Source: Lineus longissimus | Taxonomy: Eukaryota; Nemertea; Pilidiophora; Heteronemertea; Lineidae | Reading direction: 5' to 3' | Assembly: GCF_910592395.1 (NCBI RefSeq) | Contig: NC_088310.1 | Coordinates: 11,107,501 to 11,171,500 of the forward strand | Length of the DNA: 64,000 bases | Shown here: positions 35,301 to 47,300 of the stretch, in pieces | How the letters are laid out: the number at the start of each line of letters is the position of its first letter | How positions within the stretch are numbered: the stretch's first letter is position 1 | The notes under the pieces: generated by a model | Told to the model about the DNA's origin: nothing | Database searches by the model: none | The model's input: the letters and a program-made list of their open reading frames with translations, nothing else | Translations under genes and position numbers: made by a program

Positions 35301-38300
35301 TTTAAAAAATCCATCAACCAAAAAGTGAAAAATAGATGCCTCTCAAAAGTATGTAATAACTTTGTTATGCAATTGGTCCTGATATCAACTATGATATCAT
35401 TCGATAGCCAAGAAGATTCTCCACCATTGGTGAAAATTTGGGTAAAAAAGGATTAGCCGTTTTTGAGAAAATGTGCAAAATCTGGTGTCCATAAACTTTT
35501 GACCATGAGTGCACATGTGCATGTAGTACAAATATATTGGCCTGGCAAAGTCATGAAGTAATAGGCCTCGTTTCAGAGATGTTATGGACATATTTATTAG
35601 GTCCTTGTCATCTGTTCATTCTTCCGTTCGTTTCATATTTTCTTATTGATTTTGAAACCTTTCGTCCTTATATGTTAATGTTTTTGGAACAAAGAGATTG
35701 ATACCCTGTTCACGGATGTGTAACAGCGCACTACTCCATGACTTGTGTAGGCCTACTACTGTACGTGCATGCGTGTGTGCACATAGAGTCTGTTGATGTA
35801 CACACACGCTGTGTATGCCCTATTCCTAATTGACTCCTTCCCGCGCTCGTCACCAAGGCAACCCCAATTAGACATAAGGAAGTCCAGGCTTCATTCGTAG
35901 ATGTTCTTATCAAAATTGCCGAGCACTACCGAAGTTGGATGGGATATAGCAATGCAGCAGGCGGGTGGGAGAGGGGGGGGGGGACTCTTATAAATAGGCT
36001 AGGCCTAGAGATAGGTTGTGTCGTGACATGTCCTCGGCGACTGTTGTCTCATCTTTAGGCCTACTCTTGGAATAAGACCCCAGCTGGGTGAAACACGAGG
36101 CCTACACCCCCTGCCTTATGAAGTATATAGGCCTAAATGTTGTGACAATCCTCACTGTTAAAGGTCTCATCTCTCCGAACTATGGGTTGTGACGTGTCTC
36201 CAGCGACTATCCTGATATGCTAGGCTACTAGAGGACACCAAATTTGGTCCTGCCTAATATTATCAACATCATTATCCGCATCATCATCATCTTCCGGTAG
36301 GCCTAAATGGTAGGGCGCAGTTTGCGCGTTATTAACCATGAAGTAGTTGCTCATTACGCAGACGGTGCACAGACGTTTATAAAATCTTGGTCGGTGCGAT
36401 TAAAACGATAAAATCTGGTGGTTAAAATAGTTGTGGTCTACGCGGAGCTGGAGGCTAGGGGTCTTGGCAGATGTTGTCGCTTCTGGGAGAGTGTTCCAGC
36501 TTCTGATCGTTCTGTGGAAGAAGGATGATGCCTCTTGCTGGGTGGTATCTGTCCAGGCCTCGGGTCCTCGGGTCGCCCATGGTGATGGAGTCTGGGGCGA
36601 CGAAGTCCACGAGGCTGTGACGGATATTGTAAAGCACTGTAGTGATGCCTTCCTTCTCCTCTCTTTGAGTGTATCCCACTGTAGGGTTTGGAGTTGGCAG
36701 GTAACAGATCCTGGTCTTCGGTCTCTGTATTCATTGGTGACAAAAAAAATCGCGCTGCTCTTCGTTGAATTCGCTCCAGTAGGTCGGTTGTGACTGCCCT
36801 TTTTACGACTATCTGCATCTTATTAAGGACACCTTGGTCTTGCCTATGAAGGACACTGTCAGCAGCACAGCAGCAGTATGTTGTTCTTTGCGATCTGTCT
36901 CATCTTGGTAGGCCTAGCCCCCCCCCCCTCCCCACAGGACACATTGGTTCTGTCTATGATATCATAGGTTGTGACATGCCCTTTGCGACTATCTGTCTCA
37001 TCTTGGTAGGTCTAGCCCCCCCTTTCCACAGGACACATTGGTCCTGTCTATGGATATTATAGGTTGTGACTGTCCTTTGCGACTATCTGTCTCATCTTGG
37101 AACGCCTAGCCCCCCCCCCCCCCCCACAGGACACATTGGTTCTGTCTATGATATTATAGGTTGTGACTGTCCTTTGCGACTATCTGTCTCATCTTGGTAC
37201 GCCTAGCCCCCCCCCCCCCCCACAGGACAGATTGGTTCTGTCTATGATATTATAGGTTGTGGCTGCCCTTTGCGACTATCTGTCTCATCTTGGTACGCCT
37301 AGCCCCCCCCCCCACAGGACACATTGGTCCTGTCTATGGATATTATAGGTTGTGACTGTCCTTTGCGACTATCTGTCTCATCTTGGTAGGCCTAGCCCCC
37401 CCCCCCCACAGGACAAATTGGTTCTGTGTATGATATTATAGGTTGTGACTGTCCTTTGCGACTATCTGTCTCATCTTGGTAGGCCTAGCCCCCCCCCCCC
37501 CCACAGGACAAATTGGTTCTGTCTTTGATATTATAGGTTGTGGCTGCCCTTTGCGACTATCTGTCTCATCTTGGTACAGCATGACACATTGGTTCTGTCT
37601 ATGATATTATAGGTTGTGGCTGCCCTTTGCGACTATCTGTCTCATCTTGGTACAGCATGACACATTGGTCCTGTCTATGGATATTATAGGTTGTGGCTGC
37701 CCTTTGCGACTATCTGTCTTATCTTGGTACAGCATGACACATTGGTCCTGTCTATGGATATTATAGGTTGTGGCTGCCCTTTGCGACTATCTGTCTCATC
37801 TTGGTAGGCCTACCCCCTCCCACAGGACACATTGGTTCTGGCTATGATATTAAAGGTTGTGACATGCCCTAGCTTTGCGACTACTGTGTCATCGTGGTGC
37901 AACAGGACACCTTGGTTCTGTCTATGATATTATATGTCCTTTGCGAGTCTGTGGTCTCATCTTAGTATATAGAACACGACACATTGCCCTGCCTTTTATC
38001 AAGGGTTGACATGTCCTTTGCGACTATCTGTTTCATTTTGGTACAATAGGACACCAATCTTTCATACCACATTATGTATGAGCATGACATTTTTGAATGA
38101 CGAATCATCTTCACAACGAATAACAAGTAGGGCCTTAAATGTCATTTATTTGTCTTTCATTTGGTGAAAACTTAATCTAATCACAGTCATACAAAGTTAT
38201 GTTATAAGCAGAATACTAAAATGCTATTTTCAGAAGATTTTGTATCTGGGCAGAAGCATAAAAGAGGTGCAAACAATCATCAGTATTTCTACAGAAAAAC

Positions 38301-41300
38301 TCCATTAAAGTCATCTTTTATACACTACAGTGCATGCCTAAACCTGTCCAAGATGGTAGCCCAAAAGAGCCTATAATGATACACGCTGCTTGGTTCAAGC
38401 AGAGTCTTTCTATACAAATATACTATACTTTCTATACTTGTATAGAAAGCCTCTGGTTCAAGGCAAGCTGGTTCCAACAAACACAATAATTAGGCCTATA
38501 TCCAATCTTAATTACTACAACACAATCGCGTGGCATACACATGGGTGAATTCAGGCCTTTTATGTAATCCCCACGCGTTTATTAAGCGGTCGGGGTGAGG
38601 AACTGGGTTGCTTATTGGGGGTCGTGTGTTGGCGTCCTGTACTATAGGCCTACCTAGCTATAGGGTATAGGCCAACATAGGCCCCTACTGAACATATATT
38701 TCGTCTCTCCTCATAGGCCTATGCTTCATGATATATCTGTAACAGCCCCATGGGCATTAACAAGATGAAATAAATTGAATTGTACTATGCTTTACTATAA
38801 GAAAACACTTGGTGTTTAATATCTCTGTGAGATACAAAATAATAAACAAAATAATAAACCAAATTGATAATAATCCCGGTACTGTATCTGATTCATTTAG
38901 CCAGAGTCATTCTAAACAGTTGTTTAGAATGACTCTGATTTAGCCCTGTGGATCCGGTGTAAAAGTAAAAAGTGTCCCCCCTGGAAAAAGTGTCCGGCCC
39001 TATTGTATTCTGCAATATGGTTCTATAGAGACCCTGACCGTCAATAGCTCAGAGATTGAAGCGCATAATTGAATCCTTTGTTCCCGGACATTTTAACCTA
39101 GGACATTTTAAACTTCTCACCGGCATGAAAAAGTTTATTTTTAAACTGAAGTGCTTGTCCCCGAATTATATAATTATTCGAGCAAAGCAAAGTGGGGCTA
39201 CATCGAGATAGGCCAACTACTATGACCGCGGGTTACCGGTTGCAGGTCGCCTGTACAAAATAAATAATTGTATACGCCTACTGTGTCCGCAAGTTTTAGC
39301 CGGTGCTAGAATAGCACCACACATAGGCCTATTACAGGTATAAAAAAGGTATTTTTACAGGCGAACCGCAAACGGCTAAAACCCGCGGACACAGTAGCCT
39401 AGACTAGTAAGCTTACTGGTATAATACCTGGTTTTACCTGTAATATGCCTATGTGCAGTGACATGCCTAGCACCGGCTATAACCCTCGGACACAGAAGAC
39501 ATTATTCATCTTCTCATCCTCGATCAATTGCTGGCTAAAAAGGCCTAGGCTTAGGCCTAGATGTATAATAATATACTCTGTCTGCGGGTTTAAGCCGGTT
39601 GCAAGTCGCCTGTACTTAATACTGAAATAACATTCATTTTGAGGAAAGGGGGCCATTATCAAAGGCCCCTTGTTTTCAGGTATAAAGTGTACGCATTAGG
39701 CTGTCTAGACTGCTCGAATAAAGCAGCGTCTCAATAGTCCCCACAGAAACAGGATGGGGTGTATGTTTCAGAGAGAGACGAAACACGCATATCTCCTGGG
39801 CATAACTTTGTCCCAGGTAGATCGAGATGGCCTTACAAGGACAAGTCCTGTGGGGAGGGGGGGGGGGGCTAGGCCTACCAAGATGAGACAGATCGCAAAG
39901 AACAACATACTGCTGCTGTGCTGCTGACAGTGTCCTACATAGGCAAGACCAAGGTGTCCTTACTAAGATGCAGATAGTCGTAAAAAGGGCAGTCACAACC
40001 GACCTACTGGAGCGAATTCAACGAAGAGCAGCGCGATTTTTTTTGTCACCAATGAATACAGAGACCGAAGACCAGGATCTGTCACCCGCCAACTCCAAAC
40101 CCTACAGTGGGATACACTCAAAGAGAGGAGAAGGAAGGCATCACTACAGTGCTTTACAATATCCGGCACAGCCTCGTGGACTTCGTCGCCTGAGACTCCA
40201 TCACCATGGGCGACCCGAGGACCCGAGGCCTGGACAGATACCACCCAGCAAGAGGCATCATCCTTCTTCCACAGAACGATCAGAAGCTGGAACACCCTCC
40301 CAGAAGCGACAACATCTGCCAAGACCCCTAGCCTCCAGCTCCGCGTAGACCACAACTATTTTAACCACCAGATTTTATCGTTTTAATCGCACCGACCAAG
40401 ATTTTATAAACGTCTGTGCACCGTCTGCGTAATGAGCAACTACTTCATGGTTAATAACGCGCAAACTGCGCCCTACCATTTAGGCCTACCGGAAGATGAT
40501 GATGATGATGATGCGGATAATGATGTTAATAATATTAGGCAGGACCAAATTTGGTGTCCTCTAGTAGCCTAGCATATCAGGATAGTCGCTGGAGACAAGT
40601 CACAACCCATAGTTCGGAGAGATGAGACCTTTAACAGTGAGGATTGTCACAACCTTTAGGCCTATATACTTCATAAGGCAGGGGGTGTAGGCCTAGTGTT
40701 TCACCCAGCTGGGGTCTTATTCCGAGAGTAGGCCTAAAGATGAGACAACAGTCGCCGAGGACATGTCACGACACAACATATCTCTAGGCCTAGCCTATTT
40801 ATAAGAGTCCCCCCCCTCTCCCACCCGCCTGCTGCATTGCTATATCCCATCCAACTTCGGTAGTGCTCGGCAATTTTGATACGAACATCTACGAATGAAG
40901 CCTGGACTTCCTTATGTCTAATTGGGGTTGCCTTGGTGACGAGCGTGGGAAGGAGTCAATTAGGAATAGGGCATACACATCGTTTGTGTACATCAACAGA
41001 CTGTATGTGCACACACGCATGCACGTACAGTAGTAGGCCTACACAAGTCATGGAGTAGTGCGCTGTTACACATCCGTGAACAGGGTATCAATCTCTTTGT
41101 TCCAAAAACATTAACATATAAGGACAAAAGGTTTCAAAATCAATAAGAAAATATGAAACGGACGGAAGAAAGAACAGATGACAAGGACCTAATAAATATG
41201 TCCATAACATCTCTGAAACGAAACTGTTTCAGAGTTGATCCGTAACAGACGTAGGCCTATCCAGGGCGGAGTGCCCCAACCCAAAGGAGAATCCCTGTAG

Positions 41301-44300
41301 AAGATGTCCCTGGTCGATATTACAGTTACAGGGATAGTCTCCTCTGAGGGGGCAGGCCAAAGGAGAATCCTTCTAGAAGATGTCCATGTTCGTCATTGCA
41401 GTTGCATAGATAGTCTCCTCTATGGGGGCAGGCCTGGTAGAACCCACACCGTGGATGACATGGCATGCAGTAGGCCTATCAAGGGCGGAGTGCCCCAACC
41501 CAAAGGAGAATCCTTCTAGAAGATGTCCCTGTTCGTCATTGCAGTTGCATAGATAGTCTCCTCTGAGGGGGTAGGCCTGGTAAAACCTATCCTGGTTGAG
41601 ATGGCATGTAGTAGACCTATCAAGAGCAGTGCCTCATCCCAAGAGAGAATCCAGACGGAGGAAAGAACAGATGACAATGACCTAATATGTCCATAACATC
41701 TCTGAAGCAAAGGCCTATACTTCATGACTTTGCCAGGCCAATATATATGTACATCATGCACATGTACATTGTATCTTTTATCCAGGCTACAGAATTATGT
41801 ATGTCTGAAGTCTAGCTTGTGTCTGCATGCGATTTGATATCATATTTACGGAATTCGGATGATTTGTCGTGAAACCGGTAGCGCATTTTAGAGACCCCAC
41901 TGCGGTCTTAGGCTAACTAATCATCAAAAGAAACCAAGGTGATCATTAATAAAATTATTCCAACCACAGGTAGCATCATTGTCGAACAAACCGTCCCGGG
42001 TATACCACAATCTCCACTCAACCCTACCCGGGTGACCCGGTATAACGCAACCTCCTAACAACATATCACGGACCAGCCCGGTATAATGCAAACTTCATCC
42101 AACCCTACCCGGGCCGCTACGTAGCGCCCCGGTACAACGCAATCTCCCGACAACCTATCACGGAGCGGCCCGGTATAACGCCAACTCCATCCAACCCTTC
42201 CCGGGCCGCTACGTAGCGCCCCGGGACAATGCTATCTCCAAACAATCTGTCCCGGGCCGCTACGTAGCGCCCCGGGACAAACCTATCTCCAAACAATCTG
42301 TCCCGGGGCGCTACGTAGCGACCCGGGTCACTATCTAGGCCTATTTTACTGCTGGGGTAATTAGCGCTATCTATCAATGTGCACCGGGCCTAGAAATTCT
42401 TAGTGATTACGACCATTGTCATGGAGTTTTATCTTATTTTGTACCGGGAGTCGACCTTATGGACTGTAAGAGCCGTGGTGATGAACTTTTGTTCCACTTT
42501 GACCGTGGGTCGCAGATCATTTGATAGGGGCAGTACCGGTATTGGTGTTGGTAGACATATGCCCAATCCCAGAAATAATAAATCCCAATCCATTTAATAG
42601 ACTGTTGCCTCAAAATTAAAAAGAATTCGAGGGGTTCAGCATTCTTAGTGCAGAAAAATATTTTTAAAAAGGTTCAGCGAAGTCCAATGGTCATTCAAGG
42701 GTCGCCTGGATAGGCCATAGTTTGTTTCTGGATATTTTTCATTTATTTGGAGCCCAAAACGATGCGCACATATTATTTACGAATGGACTATAGTCGGAAC
42801 GAAAACATAATTTTGAAAAGATCAAATGGTTTACAAAGAAAGAACAATTCGCCACTGGATAAAACAATGCAATGGAGAAGACGATTTGTTAATGTATTTT
42901 CATCCGTTAACAAACCGATTTCGATAAGTGTGATTTACCAAGCTTCCCTCTTCAGCTCAATTGAAGTTAGCTTTGGTACCATGCCCAAACGCTACATGCA
43001 TGTACAACACTGACCGAATAAAAATGAATTAAACACAGTGACTTTGACTAGCAATGAACGTTCGATCCCGCAATTTCATTGTTATGGTAGGCTACGATCA
43101 AAATTCCGTCAATGAAACTAATTCGTAGTTTCTTGCAATCTATCAAATGAAAATAATAATTGTATGTCTGTACATTTTCATATATAGGACGTGAGGAAGA
43201 CGTCTGAATTCCAGATAGCAGTAGGCTTCTTCAGTAAGACTCCGGCGAGGATGGAAGTGGTCCAGTTTACGCACGGGTTTGTTAGCAGTGGTATATCATT
43301 TCTCTACCGGAAGGAAGCTATTCAGAGTTATGTTCGATTCATGAAACCTCTTCATTTGTACGTTTGGTAAGTCTCTTAAACTAATTTTTTTGCACCACAC
43401 ATATAGCTGTCGAATCGCTATCCTTGGGGTTCAGTTCAATATTTTACCAATAAAACTGAGTGACCGAATATTGGTCCCTAAAATAATTAGCAAATTAAAT
43501 AGAATTTGTCCGATTCACGAAAATGCGCATGACTTAAAACACGTTTGATGGTTTCTCTTGCGGAATGCTGGATCCGGACTGGGTTGTTGTGGCTCGTTCA
43601 ATTTTGACAAAACTGCGAAGAAAAGAACCTGGGCTAGTACAGTCGAGTCATTTGAGGCGGACAATTTAAGTGAACGTTTGAACACGTGTAGCCTTGTTTA
43701 AAGGCCATGACTCCTGCTTTTATGATTGCATGACATGCACAAATCCTCAAAGATTGGACTTAAAGCTCCGCATCAAATCAAGTTTGATCGAAATTTAAGC
43801 ACCCAGTCCAGAGATATAGCAAACTAACTGTTTAGTTTAGTTACTGTGTAACAGCCTTGGTAAGGTTTTGAAGTGAAGTCAGACGGCAGGTTTATTGACA
43901 TAGATGAGGCTTATGTTGGATTTCCTGACGATATCCTTGAACTTTTAAACATGTTACTCCTAAACCCCTCCAATGAATGGATTGTATGCTATTTCATGAT
44001 TTTTGCACAACGTATTGATACCTGTTTTTAGGATAGGCCTATATATGTTGGGCATTTCAGCTACTCACTCTCGATACCCTAATAGGCGCATGGAAATCCC
44101 GATTAAGAAAATGCAAGCCTAACTGACAATACATGTACTCAATTAAGAATAATCTTTGATGAAGGTCTTGGGCAAAGGGTTTTATGTAAACTACTAGGAA
44201 GCTGATGTCCAGCAACGTGAGCATCTCCTTGCCAATGCCCTGGCATGTGGGTGCCTCTGCAGATGACAGACCAAGTCATGCAATTTCATTAAATTTCATT

Positions 44301-47300
44301 CTTAATCAAGGTAGCTTTCTGACCAACAGAGCACAGTTCTGTCTCCCTACGCATGACAACTCTCCAGTTATGCGAATCCCTATCAGGCCTCTCTGCAGAT
44401 TGCTCCCTCTCGCAGGCCCCCTGGGGTTCCCCAACCTGAATGGATTCTGGACTAACATGACTAAAATAGAATAAACTTATTACTAATCCCTTTTCATGGC
44501 CTGTATACTGTTCAATGCATATGACCTTGGGTGTGCAGTACTTACATGTAGAGACTATCAATGGTACGTCATACCAGTACATGCATAAGCATTGAAGGCT
44601 ACCTGATTTTAGAGCCAATGTCATGTTTCATACATTTTGTGAGATAAAAGAGAGCAAAGCCAACTGAGTGAACTCAAAATAGAATAACAAATTCAGGATA
44701 TGTATTGCACAATGTTTTTCATACTTTTTCTGTTGATTTTGGTAAATTTTCCTCACTACTGATTTATGAAATGGAGCCCTATTTCAAGGAAATTCCCTCA
44801 AAATGCCAAAACAATAAAATATATTTCTCCATAATCGCTCCAGAATTCCAAAATTAAAGCCGCCAAGACATAGCTAAAATCTACGTTGTTGGTTGTTTAT
44901 TGTTTCATGTCTGTAAGCCTTAAGCAATTAGATTCACTAAAAAGTTATAGAAGGACATTATGAGTCGGTATCAGTTTTGTAAAAATTGATATTGACGTGC
45001 AGTTCTGCAATTTCCCAAGCGGCCGTAAATGGGATCGCCTAATGCAACTTACACTACACCATGTACACAACCCATCCCTATGTAGGCAAAATATTGGTCA
45101 TCTTCATAGGCTCTAAAGTTAAGAAAACGAGGGGATCTAAGGGTATCTATGGCGGTTTCTGTCTCAGTAGCTCGTATTATTGGGGGAAAGGGTTGGGAAA
45201 TTCCCTTTTCTGCTTCTATCAATAAGAACGACCGCATAATGTGAAGGTCACTCCATGTCAACATTTGGATAAGCTGCGAATCATACCCGTGATAAAAGTC
45301 GGAAAACTAATCACAGACTATGAATTTAACATTACTGTTGCGAAAATGTATTAAATTCAATCATCTACTAGTGGATTACACTTTGGGGTGTTAGTTCGTG
45401 ATTGTTTATTTATTCATAGTTCATGTGATTTTATATCGATAACAACGTCGAGTGAAACACGCGTCTTTGTTTACATTGGACTCGCCATTTTGAAAAAATG
45501 ATGTGACGTCACCGTGGAACCTCATTTGAGTTTTAACTAAGCTATGTAGTTGTACACATTTTCATTTTCGTCTCCTTGTTAGGTTGGCAATATTTGGAGT
45601 TATCATTGTATCAACTCTAGTCGTGTATGGATTTGATCAATGGAACCCGATGCAGAATAACCTCAGAAAGAGAGACAGGTACTCCATGAGTGAAAGTGCG
45701 TGGTTTGCCTATTGTACCATCAACCAGACAGGCACTAAGTTTGCACCATACCAGATTCCGACAAGAGTCTTCACTGTGTTCCTGTGGTTCTTCACTCTTA
45801 TTGTTGTGGCAAGCTACACAGCTAATCTAGCAAGCTTTTTAACATCTAAGGTAAGGTAACTTGCATGATTCTGCATGCAACTTGTCACTGATTTTACATG
45901 TTTAAAAAAACATTCTTAGCTTATTTTATCGACACCTACGTAAAGTACAATTAAAGCGCCCAAAATAACCGATTACTTGATCCATGGCGGGGCAAGCTCC
46001 GAATTTATATTCGTATGTTTAGTGACGATCAACATAATTATGCCGTTCATATTTCACAGAACCATTCAAGCTCGAATCAAATTTTATTCAGTAGAATTTT
46101 AAATCCGACTTGAGATCGAAAATAAGTGAAATAAGTGAAATAGAGGATGTCATGACCGAGTTGGCATGACATCAAAAATTACCTGGGAGACACAACACAG
46201 TTCCTACAATAATTCGCTGGAGTAAACGTACAAAAAATTTAAAAAATTGATTAGAATAAATGGCGTAAAGCACGTAAAAATCAATAATCTTGTTCTGAAC
46301 AGGAACAACATTATGCCAAACCAAAGTAATACGACAATTAATCTCGACTGCCAAAAATAGGCGAGACATTAACCATTTCAGTGCCAGCCTTGCATAAGCC
46401 TATAAACCGCTCTGTGCTAGTTTTGCAAGGGTTTTTCAGAGTTTTGTAATAAACCATGTCGAGAAATAAAGCAACAAGACCTATGTATTATACCTTATTT
46501 TGTATCTCTTTATTCACTCTTTCATTTCCAACATCAATGCTACCTTTTTACTGAGTGGTAGATGGTGAAACATTCCCCTGGCCATGAGGGTATTGCGCGC
46601 TTTGTTTAGCAGCGCCGCGTGTTGGCAATTTCGGCAGTCAGCGCCAAGCCCATACTACCAGTGTTCATTCTGCACACGTGATAACGTCACCAGCGGGTGC
46701 ATAGATCGTGACTAGTCGAAGGAGTGTGCATAGTGTGTCCATCTTTGGTTTTTTTCAAGAAATAGTTCAAAACGTCGAACGACGGTTTTGGCACTCAAAG
46801 GATAATTGGGCAAAGGAATAAGGAATAAGAAAAGAATAGTGAACCGGACGCCTTTGATAAAATCTTTACAAATACAACCATGTAGGTTTGCCGTGCACTT
46901 GGTGTAAACTGCAAATGCTTCTTAACTTTTTCGAAAGTTGAGTCTTTTTTCTGATTGACAACAACACTATTTTTGTTTACAAATAGTCGAAGTACCCCTT
47001 TTTGAGTACCAGTCACCTGACTAAATCTGGATTCTATTCTCGATTGGGTTTTTTTTCTTGATAGAGTATTTTTGCCAACTTTGAATTGTTTTTAATCATG
47101 ATTTCGATTACATATTGTGATATTACACTTTCGGGCTAAAAAGGATTCACCTTTTGTCATTTTGCTCTTCCTTCAGGCCTACAGTAATCCTGACTTGAGC
47201 ACAATCAAGTCACTTGCGTACACAAACAGACATACGCTGTGGGCGTTAAGAGACTCAAGTATAAAAAGCTTCTTCAGAGATTCCGACGTGCACGAATATA

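Larger units (their letters stand above)
33002..42606. mobile_element. 9.6-kb foldback element with multi-kb near-identical inverted arms
   Basis: The left arm 33002-36940 is the reverse complement of the right arm 39845-42606, at about 98-99% identity by eye. The left arm has one extra block (34397-35571, about 1.18 kb), which accounts for the whole length difference. GCCT lies directly outside both ends (32998-33001 and 42607-42610), a likely 4-bp target duplication. Each arm holds, from outside in, a palindromic CG-rich array, a second repeat domain, a unique domain and the tail of a LINE reverse transcriptase. The spacer (36941-39844) holds a minisatellite. Structure recalls foldback elements (for example FB in Drosophila, TU in sea urchin). 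Inserted in receptor intron 9. Confidence 0.85.

Noticed and set aside
36431-36793. 120-codon + strand frame in the foldback arm, mirrored at 39993-40355 on the - strand
   Set aside because: It is the antisense shadow of the LINE reverse-transcriptase tail and has no family motif.
44205-44474. 89-codon frame in intron 10
   Set aside because: No motif; the region resembles decayed repeat sequence near 58900-59600.
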